Shown piece after piece: positions 16,032-24,677 of a DNA stretch of 33,927 nucleotides. This stretch comes from Oscillatoriaceae cyanobacterium M7585_C2015_266 (GTDB lineage Bacteria; Cyanobacteriota; Cyanobacteriia; Cyanobacteriales; Oscillatoriaceae), in assembly GCA_015295835.1 (NCBI GenBank), contig DVEG01000012.1, forward strand, positions 1 to 33,927, written 5' to 3'. The position numbers were made by a program, and so were the translations under genes. Under the pieces are notes generated by a model. It saw only the letters and a program-made list of their open reading frames with translations, made no database searches and had not been told where the DNA came from. Numbering within the stretch: position 1 is the first letter of the stretch; every line of letters starts with the position of its first letter.

Positions 16032-16742
16032 TTGAGTACAGCAACAGAACCCACTACATTAATGAAACAGTTAGTCGGCAAAGCCGCCGCCTTACGCGTA
16101 CAGTCGGGCATGATTGTAGGGCTTGGCACCGGCTCAACTACGGCGTATGCTATTCAGTATATCGGGGAACGCCTTAAAAGTGGTGACTTGAAAGATATTA
16201 AAGGCATCCCTACTTCGTTTCAATCAGTCGTTCTCGCTAAAGAGTTGGGCATTCCCCTTACTACCCTGGATGAAGTTGATCGCATTGATATTGCCATTGA
16301 TGGAGCCGATGAAGTCGATCCTAACAAAAATTTAATTAAAGGCGGCGGTGCTGCTCATACCCGCGAAAAAATCGTCGATTCCCTCGCAGAGCAGTTTATT
16401 GTCGTTGTGGATGCGTCTAAGTTAGTAGATAAGTTAGGTTCGACATTCCTGCTCCCAGTAGAGGTACTGCCTTTTGCACTCACGCCAGTAATGCGGGCGC
16501 TCGAAAAGTTGGGCGGCAAACCACAATTGCGTATGGGCGTCAAAAAAGCAGGACCTGTGATTACGGATCAAGGCAATTTTGTTATTGATGTTAAATTTGA
16601 GGCGATCGACAACCCCGCTGAGTTAGAAAAAACTCTGAATAACATCCCTGGCGTTTTGGAAAATGGCTTATTTGTTGGCTTAACTGACTTGGTGCTAGTA
16701 GGAGAAATTAAAGACGGTCAACCAACAGTCAGAGAAATTTAA
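16032..16742 (+). CDS. rpiA: Ribose-5-phosphate isomerase A
   Basis: A 236-residue ribose-5-phosphate isomerase, interconverting ribulose-5-P and ribose-5-P in the Calvin cycle and pentose phosphate pathway. Motifs: [19 protein letters not shown] (phosphate-binding loop), [20 protein letters not shown] with the catalytic acidic residues, and [11 protein letters not shown]. Length is typical. The start is set at a TTG at 16032 because AGAGGAG (16017-16023) lies 8 nt before it; an alternative TTG at 16026 is only 2 nt from that site, and the first ATG (16062) would remove conserved N-terminal residues. The gene ends before a HIP1-containing hairpin. Confidence 0.94.
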   Translation: MSTATEPTTLMKQLVGKAAALRVQSGMIVGLGTGSTTAYAIQYIGERLKSGDLKDIKGIPTSFQSVVLAKELGIPLTTLDEVDRIDIAIDGADEVDPNKNLIKGGGAAHTREKIVDSLAEQFIVVVDASKLVDKLGSTFLLPVEVLPFALTPVMRALEKLGGKPQLRMGVKKAGPVITDQGNFVIDVKFEAIDNPAELEKTLNNIPGVLENGLFVGLTDLVLVGEIKDGQPTVREI

Positions 16743-16749
16743 ATAAAAT

Positions 16750-16771
16750 AGAGGCGCGCGATCGCGTCTCT
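16750..16771. terminator. Hairpin with HIP1 in its tip, downstream of rpiA
   Basis: AGAGGCGCG (16750-16758) pairs with CGCGTCTCT (16763-16771) through nine pairs including one G-U, leaving a 4-nt loop CGAT. The tip contains the HIP1 octamer GCGATCGC (16758-16765). There is no long T tract, so it is either a weak terminator or a copy of a dispersed palindromic repeat. Confidence 0.5.
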
Positions 16772-16819
16772 ACACCTTCTTATTTAACAAGCATTTTTAA
16801 CAAATTTTAAAATCAAAAT

Positions 16820-18004
16820 ATGATGCTATACAGAAGATTTGGACGGACAGAATTGCCAATGCCGGTTTTTTCCTGTGGCGGCATGAGATATCAGTACAAA
16901 TGGCAGGATGTTCCAGAATCAGAAATTCCGGCTGACAATCAGCAGAATTTAGAAGCTACTATTCGTCGCGCTGTTGAATTGGGTATTAATCATATCGAGA
17001 CTGCACGTGGCTATGGTAGTTCTGAGATGCAATTGGGTAAGATTTTGCCTAAATTTGAACGCGCTCGCCTGATTGTACAAACAAAAATAGTCCCCACGGA
17101 AAATCCACAGGAATTCCTGGTAAATTTTGAAAAATCTCTCTCTCTTCTAAAATTGGATTATATTGATTTGTTGGCTCTACACGGTATTAATAATGCTGAA
17201 TTGCTTCACTATAGCATCCGCCAAGGTGGCTGTCTTGATATAGCAAAAAAGCTACAAGCTCAGGGGAAAGTGAGATTTATCGGTTTTTCTACTCACGCCC
17301 CAACGGATATCATTATCAAAACGATAGAAACAAATCAATTTGACTACGTAAATCTCCATTGGTATTATATTAATCAATTTAATTGGCCAGCGATAGAAGC
17401 GGCGACGCGGCACGATATGGGCGTTTTTATTATCAGCCCTTCGGATAAAGGGGGAATGCTTTATAAACCTTCACGAAAATTAGTAGAATTGTGTAAACCC
17501 CTCAGTCCGATAGTGTTTAATAATTTGTTTTGTTTGCACCATCCCCAAGTTCATACTCTTTCCATAGGAGCAGCACGTCCGACGGATTTTGATGAGCATT
17601 TAAAAACTTTACCTCTGTTGGAGAAAGCAGGGGAATTATTGCCGCCTATTTTGGAAAGGTTAGAAAAAGAAGCGATCGCCCGTTTCGGGGAAGATTGGGT
17701 GCGTAGTTGGCACATCGGTTTGCCTTCCTACGAAGAAACTCCCGGTGAAATTAATATTCCAACAATTTTATGGTTGAGAAATTTAGCACTAGCCTATGAT
17801 ATGATTGAATATTGTAAAATGCGTTATAATTTGTTGGGTAATGGCAGTCATTGGTTTCCCGGTCAAAAAGCGGATAAGGTACGAGAATTCGACTTAAGCC
17901 AGTGTTTAGCAAAAAGTCCTCACGCAAAAAAAATACCTGCACTACTAGAAGATGCTCATCGACTTTTGGGAGGAGAAACAATAAAACGTCTGTCTCAAAG
18001 TTAG
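16820..18004 (+). CDS. Aldo/keto reductase family oxidoreductase (COG1453-like)
   Basis: A 394-residue protein with an aldo/keto reductase barrel in its first about 300 residues: [57 protein letters not shown] and [13 protein letters not shown]. Of the catalytic tetrad, Y65, K89 and H121 are in place but the usual Asp is E60 (HIETARGYG), as in the COG1453 group. The C-terminal 100 residues ([19 protein letters not shown] onward) form an extra helical domain of unknown role. No Cys cluster for a ferredoxin domain is seen. Substrate unknown. sodA follows after 55 nt on the same strand, so shared transcription is possible. Confidence 0.85.
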   Translation: MMLYRRFGRTELPMPVFSCGGMRYQYKWQDVPESEIPADNQQNLEATIRRAVELGINHIETARGYGSSEMQLGKILPKFERARLIVQTKIVPTENPQEFLVNFEKSLSLLKLDYIDLLALHGINNAELLHYSIRQGGCLDIAKKLQAQGKVRFIGFSTHAPTDIIIKTIETNQFDYVNLHWYYINQFNWPAIEAATRHDMGVFIISPSDKGGMLYKPSRKLVELCKPLSPIVFNNLFCLHHPQVHTLSIGAARPTDFDEHLKTLPLLEKAGELLPPILERLEKEAIARFGEDWVRSWHIGLPSYEETPGEINIPTILWLRNLALAYDMIEYCKMRYNLLGNGSHWFPGQKADKVREFDLSQCLAKSPHAKKIPALLEDAHRLLGGETIKRLSQS

Positions 18005-18059
18005 CTTGACTGAAATAATAGTGCGTACAATACTAAATTTCAAGGAGCAAATAAATTCT

Positions 18060-18800
18060 ATGACTATTAATCGTCGAAATTTCTTATTTTTAATAGGAGC
18101 TAGCGTCGGGGCAGTGACTATAGGTGCTTGCGGGGCGTTTGCATCTTCCCTTGAAGCCAAGTCAAACGTCGCTGAAAACACTGCAATAATCGAATTGCCA
18201 CCTTTACCGTATGCTTATAACGCTCTAGAACCATACATTGATGAGCGAACAATGCAGTTTCACCATGATAAACATCATGCAGCTTATGTAAAAAATCTTA
18301 ACGATGCTCTCAATAAACACCCGGAATTGAAAAGCAAAAGTGTCGAGGAATTACTGCGAGATATTAAAAGTGTACCAGAAGACATTCGCACTACGGTTCG
18401 CAACAATGGCGGCGGGCATGTAAATCATAGCATGTTTTGGAAAATTATGAAACCGAATGGTGGCGGGGAGCCAACAGGAGCGATCGCAGACGCTATCAAA
18501 ACTACTTTTGGAAGCTTTGAAAATTTTCAAAAACAATTCAACGAAGCCGGTAATAAACAATTTGGCAGTGGGTGGGTTTGGCTGGTTCGCACCTCTACCG
18601 GAAAGCTGCAAATAATGACAACGCCCAACCAAGATAGCCCATTAATGGAGGGGTACTATCCGATTATGGGCAATGATGTTTGGGAACATGCTTACTATCT
18701 AAAATACCAGAATCGTCGCGGCGATTATTTAGCAGCTTGGTGGAATGTTGTAAACTGGGATGAAATTAATAAGCGATACGCACAGGCGCTTAGTTCTTAA
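18060..18800 (+). CDS. sodA: Manganese superoxide dismutase, exported Tat/lipoprotein form
   Basis: A 246-residue superoxide dismutase. The catalytic part (from about 45) has [16 protein letters not shown], metal ligand H68 in QFHHDKHH, the HVNHSMFW His and the DVWEHAYYL Asp and His. MnSOD markers are the GGGHVNH segment and Gln in NQDSPLM. The N-terminus is an export signal: twin arginines R5-R6 ([11 protein letters not shown]), a hydrophobic core, and lipobox I21-G-A-C24. This predicts Tat export and lipid anchoring at Cys24, on the periplasmic or lumenal side; membrane-bound MnSOD is known in Anabaena. AAGGAG (18042-18047) precedes the ATG by 12 nt. The frame opens at 18006, but that would bury the signal peptide. 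Confidence 0.93.
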   Translation: MTINRRNFLFLIGASVGAVTIGACGAFASSLEAKSNVAENTAIIELPPLPYAYNALEPYIDERTMQFHHDKHHAAYVKNLNDALNKHPELKSKSVEELLRDIKSVPEDIRTTVRNNGGGHVNHSMFWKIMKPNGGGEPTGAIADAIKTTFGSFENFQKQFNEAGNKQFGSGWVWLVRTSTGKLQIMTTPNQDSPLMEGYYPIMGNDVWEHAYYLKYQNRRGDYLAAWWNVVNWDEINKRYAQALSS

Positions 18801-18816
18801 TAAAGAAAAGAATAAT

Positions 18817-19602
18817 TTAAAGTGGTCGCTGAGTGGGCACACCGGTAGGGCGGGGAAATGCAGCGGGCGTTTTGCCCACTTTCCGCAAGTAGAGGCAATG
18901 ACGCACGCTGTTACTAATTGGAGTAGTAAAACGCTCAATTGAAGCGATCGCACCGCCGAGTTTTTCAACAGCGGGAGACAAAGCTTTTGTTTCCTTATCT
19001 GTCCATTGTCCACGATAGATAATTGCCAAACCGCCTTCTTTCAGAAATGGTAGTGCATATTCTGCACAAACGGAGGCAGGAGCAACAGCTCGCAGCATGG
19101 CAAGATCGTAATTCTCTCGATGCAGCGGGTGTCTGCCCATTTCTTCTGCTCTACCGGTTAAGGCAAGCGCATTTTCGAGCTGCAATTGCATCACTAGACT
19201 ATTGAGAAAGGCGATTTTTTTGCGGGTGGAATCCAAAAGCGTAACGGTACAGTTGGGAAGTGCGATCGCCACAGGCAGCCCCGGAAATCCCGCCCCCGTG
19301 CCGATATCGATCACCCGCAAACATAAAGCATTCCGATTTATTCTTTCTTCCTTTACCTGTAAGCTACTAACTTCTTTTAAAAAAGGAGCAATTCCTCGCA
19401 GTGAATCCCACAAGTGTTTTTCCCAAAACTCTACCGGAGCGGTAATGCGAGTCAGATTCATCTGCAGATTTCCCGATAGAATCAACTCATATAACTTTTG
19501 AAACAACTGCTGCTGAGTCGCATTTGGCTGCCACGATAAAGTTTCTTGCCACAGAGAAGCCATCTCCGGAAGCAGTACTTTTATTATACCTTTTTCTTTC
19601 AT
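18817..19602 (-). CDS. rsmG: 16S rRNA (guanine-527-N7)-methyltransferase RsmG
   Basis: A 261-residue RsmG (GidB) methyltransferase, which makes m7G527 in 16S rRNA using S-adenosylmethionine. Motifs: NLTRITAPVEFWEKHLWDSL, the SAM-binding RVIDIGTGAGFPGLPVAIAL, VTLLDSTRKKIAFLNSLV and YDLAMLRAVAP. The C-terminus adds a short Pro/Arg-rich tail. The ATG at 19602 gives MKEKGIIKVLLPEMASLW; no strong ribosome-binding site is seen there, and the internal ATG at 19563 (MASLWQETL) is a reasonable alternative that matches other cyanobacterial homologues. The gene converges on sodA with a 16-nt gap, and starts 25 nt after the ABC ATPase gene, so the two are probably co-transcribed. Confidence 0.93.
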   Translation of the reverse strand: MKEKGIIKVLLPEMASLWQETLSWQPNATQQQLFQKLYELILSGNLQMNLTRITAPVEFWEKHLWDSLRGIAPFLKEVSSLQVKEERINRNALCLRVIDIGTGAGFPGLPVAIALPNCTVTLLDSTRKKIAFLNSLVMQLQLENALALTGRAEEMGRHPLHRENYDLAMLRAVAPASVCAEYALPFLKEGGLAIIYRGQWTDKETKALSPAVEKLGGAIASIERFTTPISNSVRHCLYLRKVGKTPAAFPRPTGVPTQRPL

Positions 19603-19627
19603 TTTTCTTTTTTCTTGTAAGTGAACC

Positions 19628-20305
19628 CTAACCCAGACTAGCTGCCTGCACTCTCTCGCCGAGAGCTAATTTTTGTGGTTCTATAGGTTGCAAATCCCCA
19701 TGATTGAGAGTCCAACAGCGATCGGCTATACTAATCAAATCACTTGCATCATGAGTCACTATCAAAAGCGTCCAGTGAATTTTCAATTTAGCAAGCAAAT
19801 TCACAAGCTGACGACGCATTGACCAATCCAGCCCGGCGGTGGGTTCGTCCAGCATTAGCAGATGAGGTTGACGAATCAACTGCACTGCCAGGGCCAAACG
19901 CCGTTGTTGTCCACCGCTTAGAGCGTAAGGCGAAGCGTGCAGAGGCAAATTCTCCAAACCGACTTCCTTGAGTGCTTCTTTAACTTGTTCCGAGCTTATC
20001 TCTGGATGTCCCAACCGCAATTCCTGTAAAATCGTGCTACCGCAGAAATGGCGTTCTGGAAATTGAAACACCAATCCTGCCAACTGTTGCAGGTGTTCGG
20101 GAGTAAGTTCTTGTTCGCGCCAGAATACTTTACCAGCGGTTGGAGCCGCTAGCCCAGCCAAAATTTCCAATAGCGTAGTTTTGCCAGACCCACTTGGCCC
20201 AACAATAAGCCCCAGCTGCTGTGGTGCCAGTTCCAGATTAATTGCTTTGAGAATAGCAGTGGGGCTTGCAGGTGGATGATAAACCAAATTTCTCAGATAG
20301 AGCAT
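19628..20305 (-). CDS. ABC transporter ATP-binding protein, ECF/CbiO-like
   Basis: A 225-residue ABC ATPase: Walker A GPSGSGKTT (36-44), Q-loop VFQFPERHFCGSTILQEL, signature LSGGQQRRLALAVQLI, Walker B LLMLDEPTAGLDW and switch His in IVTHDASDL. The FQFPE Q-loop is typical of ECF-type (EcfA/CbiO) ATPases, which energise vitamin or metal uptake. No transmembrane or substrate-binding partner is nearby, so the substrate cannot be assigned. A plastid relative (Arabidopsis NAP14/ABCI11, linked to metal homeostasis) may be an orthologue, from memory. It is upstream of rsmG on the same strand. Confidence 0.82.
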   Translation of the reverse strand: MLYLRNLVYHPPASPTAILKAINLELAPQQLGLIVGPSGSGKTTLLEILAGLAAPTAGKVFWREQELTPEHLQQLAGLVFQFPERHFCGSTILQELRLGHPEISSEQVKEALKEVGLENLPLHASPYALSGGQQRRLALAVQLIRQPHLLMLDEPTAGLDWSMRRQLVNLLAKLKIHWTLLIVTHDASDLISIADRCWTLNHGDLQPIEPQKLALGERVQAASLG

Positions 20306-20431
20306 TCAGTTTCTTTTTTGTTTCAGTTTAAAAATGAATTGCATTCATTGGCTCGCCCCACCCTATCTACATGCTACAACAAAAATAAAGCTATTGAGGG
20401 CATAGCTCTTGTGACATTGGGCGAAGGCCGT

Positions 20432-20481
20432 TACACTTTTAATTTAAATTTTAAATTTTAAACTCTACATTGAAAAGTGTA
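20432..20481. repeat. Inverted repeat around an A/T-rich core
   Basis: TACACTTTT (20432-20440) and AAAAGTGTA (20473-20481) are a perfect 9-bp inverted repeat. The 32 nt between them is nearly pure A/T and itself partly palindromic (repeated AAATTTT/AAATTTTAAA). It lies in the 294-nt gap between the divergent ABC ATPase and TPR genes, where both promoters should be. It could be an operator or a small repeat element. Confidence 0.4.
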
Positions 20482-20599
20482 GCTCGAAAATTCTGTAGAA
20501 ATTACGGATTAAATTAAAAATTCTGCTGGAACCCAGCCACAGTCGTAAACGGCTAATATTAGGGATTGATTTACTCAAAACTATTTTCAGCAACCAACT

Positions 20600-21616
20600 A
20601 TGCTAAAAAATTTTCTCACTCACATAAATCCGAAAAGTGACGCACGCCCGCTGCCTTGGCGGATTCAAACTAGCTTCGCCGCTTTGGCTGCCTTATCTCT
20701 TACGGCAGCGCTGACTCTAGCCGCGAATCTTTCCCTCGCACAAGATCCCTTCCGCAACAATAACCCTCAGATAGTCGGAGAAAAAACAAAAGCCGCCTTT
20801 AAAGCACTTTTCGAGAAAGGCGACTATGCAACCGCCAGTAAATATTTGCATGCAGCCACATCTAAAGAAGCCAACGAACCTCTCTTTTATGCCCTGAAAG
20901 CCTCCCTCGCTTATCTGCAAGAAGACTGGGGTGCTCTCGATGCTTACGCCCGCAAAACTCGCGAGACGGCTAAACTCCTAAGCAGTACCAATCCGCTGCG
21001 AGGCAATCTCTATATAGCTGCTAGTTATTTTTTAGAAGGGGCATCGATAATTTCCCAACAAGGCACCGTCAAGGGCACGCCACAAGTTTTGAATAAATTA
21101 AGAGAAGTGTTTCAATATCTCGATGCCGCCGAAAAAATCGCACCGCAAGATCCAGAATTCAATTTACTAAAAGGATACATGGATTTGATGCTGGCGGTGA
21201 ACCTACCTTTTTCTGAGCCAACAGAGGCAATTAACCGATTGGAAAAATATGCGCAACCCCGTTTCCTTGCCGAGCGCGGTCTTGCTTTAGCCTATCGAAA
21301 TCTGAAAGAATATGATAAAGCTCTGAATTACGTTAATCGTGCTCTTGAGCAAACGCCGGATAATCCAGAAGTCCACTATCTAAAAGCCCAAATTCTCGTA
21401 AATTTGAAAAAGAATGCTGAAGCAAAAGAGCATTTTAACCAGGCTTTAATCAAATCCGAGCAACTCCCCAAAAATAGTATACAGCAAATTTTTTACGAAG
21501 CCTGCAAAAATCGAAAACGCCTCGAAAAAGCACAGTGGAATTGTGACGGTCTGCGAGATAAAATTAGAGAAAATCCAGGTATATGGGGACCGAAGGAGTT
21601 GCCGCAACTAGAATAA
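20600..21616 (+). CDS. Exported tetratricopeptide repeat protein (Sll0183-like conserved cyanobacterial protein; unassigned)
   Basis: A 338-residue protein with an N-terminal signal peptide (basic start, hydrophobic core about 26-45, likely cleavage after A47 in LSLA-QDPF). The mature part is all helical with TPR-like units: AAFKALFEKGDYATASKYLH, EPLFYALKASLAYLQEDWGA, and a clear pair FLAERGLALAYRNLKEYDKALNYVNRAL / PEVHYLKAQILVNLKKNAEAKEHFNQAL (about 210-290). It should act as a protein-interaction scaffold in the periplasm or thylakoid lumen. The locus comparison in the call is uncertain and no function is assigned. The DUF3531 gene follows within 14 nt, which suggests one transcription unit. 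Confidence 0.8.
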   Translation: MLKNFLTHINPKSDARPLPWRIQTSFAALAALSLTAALTLAANLSLAQDPFRNNNPQIVGEKTKAAFKALFEKGDYATASKYLHAATSKEANEPLFYALKASLAYLQEDWGALDAYARKTRETAKLLSSTNPLRGNLYIAASYFLEGASIISQQGTVKGTPQVLNKLREVFQYLDAAEKIAPQDPEFNLLKGYMDLMLAVNLPFSEPTEAINRLEKYAQPRFLAERGLALAYRNLKEYDKALNYVNRALEQTPDNPEVHYLKAQILVNLKKNAEAKEHFNQALIKSEQLPKNSIQQIFYEACKNRKRLEKAQWNCDGLRDKIRENPGIWGPKELPQLE

Positions 21617-21629
21617 ATTGTTGAGAAAA

Positions 21630-22082
21630 ATGAAAGTACAGTTTCGCGAGTTTAACCCGTTCGATCTGTGGATGTGGATAGAGTTCAGCACAGTTCCAAG
21701 CGAACTGGAAAAACAATATGTTGAGGAAGTGTTTAACTCCTGGTTTTTTCTGGGTAAACTAGGGGGGTTTAATGCCGAAAATCTCCAGGTTCAGGAGACA
21801 GGAATCGATATTAGTTATATGGAGTACGATACGGAGGCGGCTGAAAATAGCATGATGTCACTCATGCACAATATGGCAGAATTTGAGTATCAGGGCACTT
21901 GGGGGCGGTGTTGGTTCGATTTGGGAACTAGCGATGCGATCGCCCTCGATATTCTCATCAACGCTCTCCAACAATTCAGCCAAGAATATGTCAAAATTGA
22001 AAGATTAATAATAGGCGGCGAAAATGAAGATTGGCCCATCGATAAAGACCACCGCCACTCCAGTTTTTATAGTGAGAATTAG
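21630..22082 (+). CDS. DUF3531 family protein
   Basis: A 150-residue soluble protein of the DUF3531 family, found in cyanobacteria and plastids, function unknown. Recognised from MKVQFREFNPFDLWMWIEF, NSWFFLGKLGGFNAENLQV and the WGRCWFDLGTSDAIALDIL segment. It is rich in acidic and aromatic residues and has no signal peptide or membrane segment. The ATG at 21630 matches the family N-terminus; two in-frame TTG codons at 21618 and 21621 lie just before. It follows the exported TPR gene by 13 nt and is followed by a large hairpin. Confidence 0.8.
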   Translation: MKVQFREFNPFDLWMWIEFSTVPSELEKQYVEEVFNSWFFLGKLGGFNAENLQVQETGIDISYMEYDTEAAENSMMSLMHNMAEFEYQGTWGRCWFDLGTSDAIALDILINALQQFSQEYVKIERLIIGGENEDWPIDKDHRHSSFYSEN

Positions 22083-22096
22083 GGTCTTCTAAATGA

Positions 22097-22152
22097 GGGG
22101 TCGGTAAAGTAATTTACAGCTTTTATACATTACTTTTACCGTTCCCCATTTT
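22097..22152 (+). terminator. Terminator-like hairpin after the DUF3531 gene
   Basis: GGGG (22097-22100) pairs with CCCC (22144-22147), and CGGTAAAGTAAT (22102-22113) pairs with ATTACTTTTACCG (22129-22141) with one bulged base and a two-base internal mismatch. ATTTTC follows. The long stem directly downstream of the stop suggests transcription ends here. Confidence 0.6.
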
Positions 22153-22160
22153 CAAATTAA

Positions 22161-22255
22161 TATACCCTGGTATACTGAAGATTAGCAGTTTAAATTTGAA
22201 TTAACTCCAGGAAAGCGGAAACAAATAGGGCGCGGCATTTCCTGACTTCAGTATA
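22161..22255. repeat. Nested inverted-repeat element
   Basis: Three nested palindromes lie together upstream of the large TPR gene. TATACC/GGTATA (22161-22166 and 22169-22174) is separated by 2 nt. TATACTGAAG (22171-22180) is the exact complement of CTTCAGTATA (22246-22255). Inside it CAGGAAA (22208-22214) pairs with TTTCCTG (22238-22244), one base from the outer arm. The folded form would be a branched or bulged stem about 85 nt long with a 27-nt side bulge. It may be a regulatory leader, a small RNA or a MITE-like repeat. Confidence 0.5.
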
Positions 22256-22315
22256 TCCCCGCTGTAGAAAAAAATAACTAAAATACCAATTCTATTATAG
22301 CAAAGATAATCGCTG

Positions 22316-24667
22316 GTGCAACTAGCCACAAACCCTCTCCTGGATAGTAAGAGTGTGACAGAGAACCCAGCCCTAAAAATTTCCAGTTTCAACCGAAAAA
22401 TATACCGTCGCCTAAAATTGGCCCTCAGTCTACAACTGCGACGTCAAATTTTTATTGTCGCTTGCGATAACTTGTTATTACGCGATCGCTTAGCTCTTAG
22501 TTTACAAGAGGAACTTAACAATCCGTCTTTTGGTATCTACAACGGCAGTATCCAGCCCTCAGAAAAACTAATCTTTCCGCGATTAGTGAGCTTGCGGCTT
22601 TCCCTGCGTTATCCCAATCCCTTGGCTGAGATTTCTAAATGGCTGACTGAAAACCCCCAACCCAAAAACGTATCCTCCCTACCAGCTTTTCAGATATGGG
22701 GCGTAGAGCAGTTGACGCGACAGCCCCCCGCCGTGCAGTGGTCTTTTATCAATTACTTGCAAGAAATTAATTCCACTTCTCACGAGTGGAACCTTGTACT
22801 CTGGGTGCCGCAGCCTTGGTTGGTTTCCATCAAACAATCGGCACCTGAGTTTTGGAATTTGCGCACCGGAGTATTTGAATTTGAGGGAGAACCCACACCG
22901 TCACCATTGACGAATGCAAGCCATGATAATCTTTATTACGAAAATTTCTATGAAGAAAATCCCACAGCACACAGCCAGTCTCGCAACCGCAAGGGATGCG
23001 ATCGCATCTCTAAAAAATCCTTTGTAACAGACAATTCTATTGACAATAACGTTTCTTCATGGGAAAATATAACTGCAGCACAGTTAACTGCAGACACGGT
23101 AACAGTTTCAGATTTTGATAAAACTTCAGAGGAGAAAGCAACAAGTGAGATTTCCCCTGGCGATGACACTACAAAAATTAGAGACTCGATACTTGTTGCC
23201 ACCAATGCAGAAACGAGCCTGGAAAAAAAACAGCCAGAAGAAAATGTAGAAATCAAAGAAATTAATCAATCCTTAGAAAAATTATTTATTTTTCTTTCTC
23301 AAGAAACTGAAAACCAGGTTCATTTTCAACCGCTCATCGAATTGGCAAACTTAATCAAAGATGCTGCCTCTGAAAACGCTAGTTGGGAAATGTCGCTACT
23401 ACAAAAGCAATCTCTGCAAATTCTTGAGGCACTCGCTTATTCATACCAACAAGCTGCCTCGCCAAATGCGCTCGCTACAGCCTATCACCGCTTAGGCGAT
23501 TTATGGCGTGATTGCATCTCTAGGGGAGATTCCACACTCCAAAGCCTGACGATTGCTATTCACGCTTACGAAAAAATGTTAGAATTGCTACAAGGGGTAG
23601 CGACTGTAGAACCCGATACCTTAAATGCTCTCGGCAATCTTTACTGGATGTTTTCTCGCAACTTAACAAGTCTAGAGCAAAAAATACTTTATTTAGAAAA
23701 AGCTATTCAAGCATATGAGGCAGCATTAATAAATATCCAACCGCAGGAGCAGACACAATTGTGCGCGACGATTCAAAATAATTTAGGAGCTGTATACAGT
23801 GATTTAGCTCGTTATTGCGCTCCTGCCGATAACTTAGAGAAAGCGGTTAAAGCTTATCAAGCTGCCCTCGAATATTGCCGACTAACAGCAGAGAATACAG
23901 ATAGTAGTGCCATACAATATGCCGCCACAGTAAATAATTTAGGCACTGCTTACTGGAATTTAGCGCAGCACCGAAACTCAGTGACAAATTTAAAACAAGC
24001 GATCGCTACTTATAATGAAGCCATACGTTATTATACCCCTACTCAGCACCCGCTAGAATATGCGATGATTCAAAATAACCTAGGCACTGCTTACTGGAAC
24101 CTTGCCCAATATGAGCAGCCAGAAAACTATCTTTTACTTGCCATCAGTGCCTATGAAGTTGCCCTAAAATATCGTACACCGCAAGTAGCTCCTGGTGCTT
24201 GTGCGGCTACTCAGAATAATTTAGGCACCGCCTATTGGCATCTAGCAAATTATTATAAACGTAAGCCGAAAGAATACTTTCAGTATTTGCAGCAAGCTCT
24301 CGCCGCCTACGAAGCTACTCTTTACCTTGCCGAGCAGCTTGCAAATAATTCTCAAACTGCAAAACCTTTGACTTTTGATATTTATTCTACCCACAACAAT
24401 CTTGCCCTCGTACACTATCAACTCGCCACCGATTCCTCATTTCCTATAGAGCAAGACAGCAGATTGCATCATTTAGAAACTGCTCTTCACCATCACCTGC
24501 AAGCTTTAAATGGATGGCATGATCAACCTGAATTTTATGAAAAAGAGTTAAATTTTGTTATTCAAAATATCCGCACTTTTTATAGAGAATTTGGCCTTCA
24601 AGGTCAAATAATAGCCCTCTCCAAAGTTCCGGCAAATTTACTGCCTGAAATTTTGCCTAAACTTTAA
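22316..24667 (+). CDS. Large TPR protein with an N-terminal NTPase-like (degenerate) domain
   Basis: A 783-residue cytosolic protein. Residues about 25-200 form a mixed alpha/beta domain (RRQIFIVACDNLLLRDRLAL, FQIWGVEQLTRQPPAVQWSF, WNLVLWVPQPWLVSI, FWNLRTGVFEFEGEPTPSP) that resembles an AAA/STAND-like module but has no recognisable Walker A motif. A Ser/Thr/Glu-rich linker (about 200-320) follows, then TPR helices (about 330-760). Four consecutive units carry NNLGxxYxxLA; the last three are exactly 141 bases apart (NNLGTAYWNLAQ, NNLGTAYWNLAQ, NNLGTAYWHLAN, beginning 23933, 24074 and 24215). The start is uncertain: GTG 22316 has no clear ribosome-binding site, and GTG 22355 is possible. The stop lies 10 nt from the convergent recJ stop. 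Function unknown; a scaffold or signalling role is inference. Confidence 0.75.
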   Translation: MQLATNPLLDSKSVTENPALKISSFNRKIYRRLKLALSLQLRRQIFIVACDNLLLRDRLALSLQEELNNPSFGIYNGSIQPSEKLIFPRLVSLRLSLRYPNPLAEISKWLTENPQPKNVSSLPAFQIWGVEQLTRQPPAVQWSFINYLQEINSTSHEWNLVLWVPQPWLVSIKQSAPEFWNLRTGVFEFEGEPTPSPLTNASHDNLYYENFYEENPTAHSQSRNRKGCDRISKKSFVTDNSIDNNVSSWENITAAQLTADTVTVSDFDKTSEEKATSEISPGDDTTKIRDSILVATNAETSLEKKQPEENVEIKEINQSLEKLFIFLSQETENQVHFQPLIELANLIKDAASENASWEMSLLQKQSLQILEALAYSYQQAASPNALATAYHRLGDLWRDCISRGDSTLQSLTIAIHAYEKMLELLQGVATVEPDTLNALGNLYWMFSRNLTSLEQKILYLEKAIQAYEAALINIQPQEQTQLCATIQNNLGAVYSDLARYCAPADNLEKAVKAYQAALEYCRLTAENTDSSAIQYAATVNNLGTAYWNLAQHRNSVTNLKQAIATYNEAIRYYTPTQHPLEYAMIQNNLGTAYWNLAQYEQPENYLLLAISAYEVALKYRTPQVAPGACAATQNNLGTAYWHLANYYKRKPKEYFQYLQQALAAYEATLYLAEQLANNSQTAKPLTFDIYSTHNNLALVHYQLATDSSFPIEQDSRLHHLETALHHHLQALNGWHDQPEFYEKELNFVIQNIRTFYREFGLQGQIIALSKVPANLLPEILPKL

Positions 24668-24677
24668 AAATAATATT

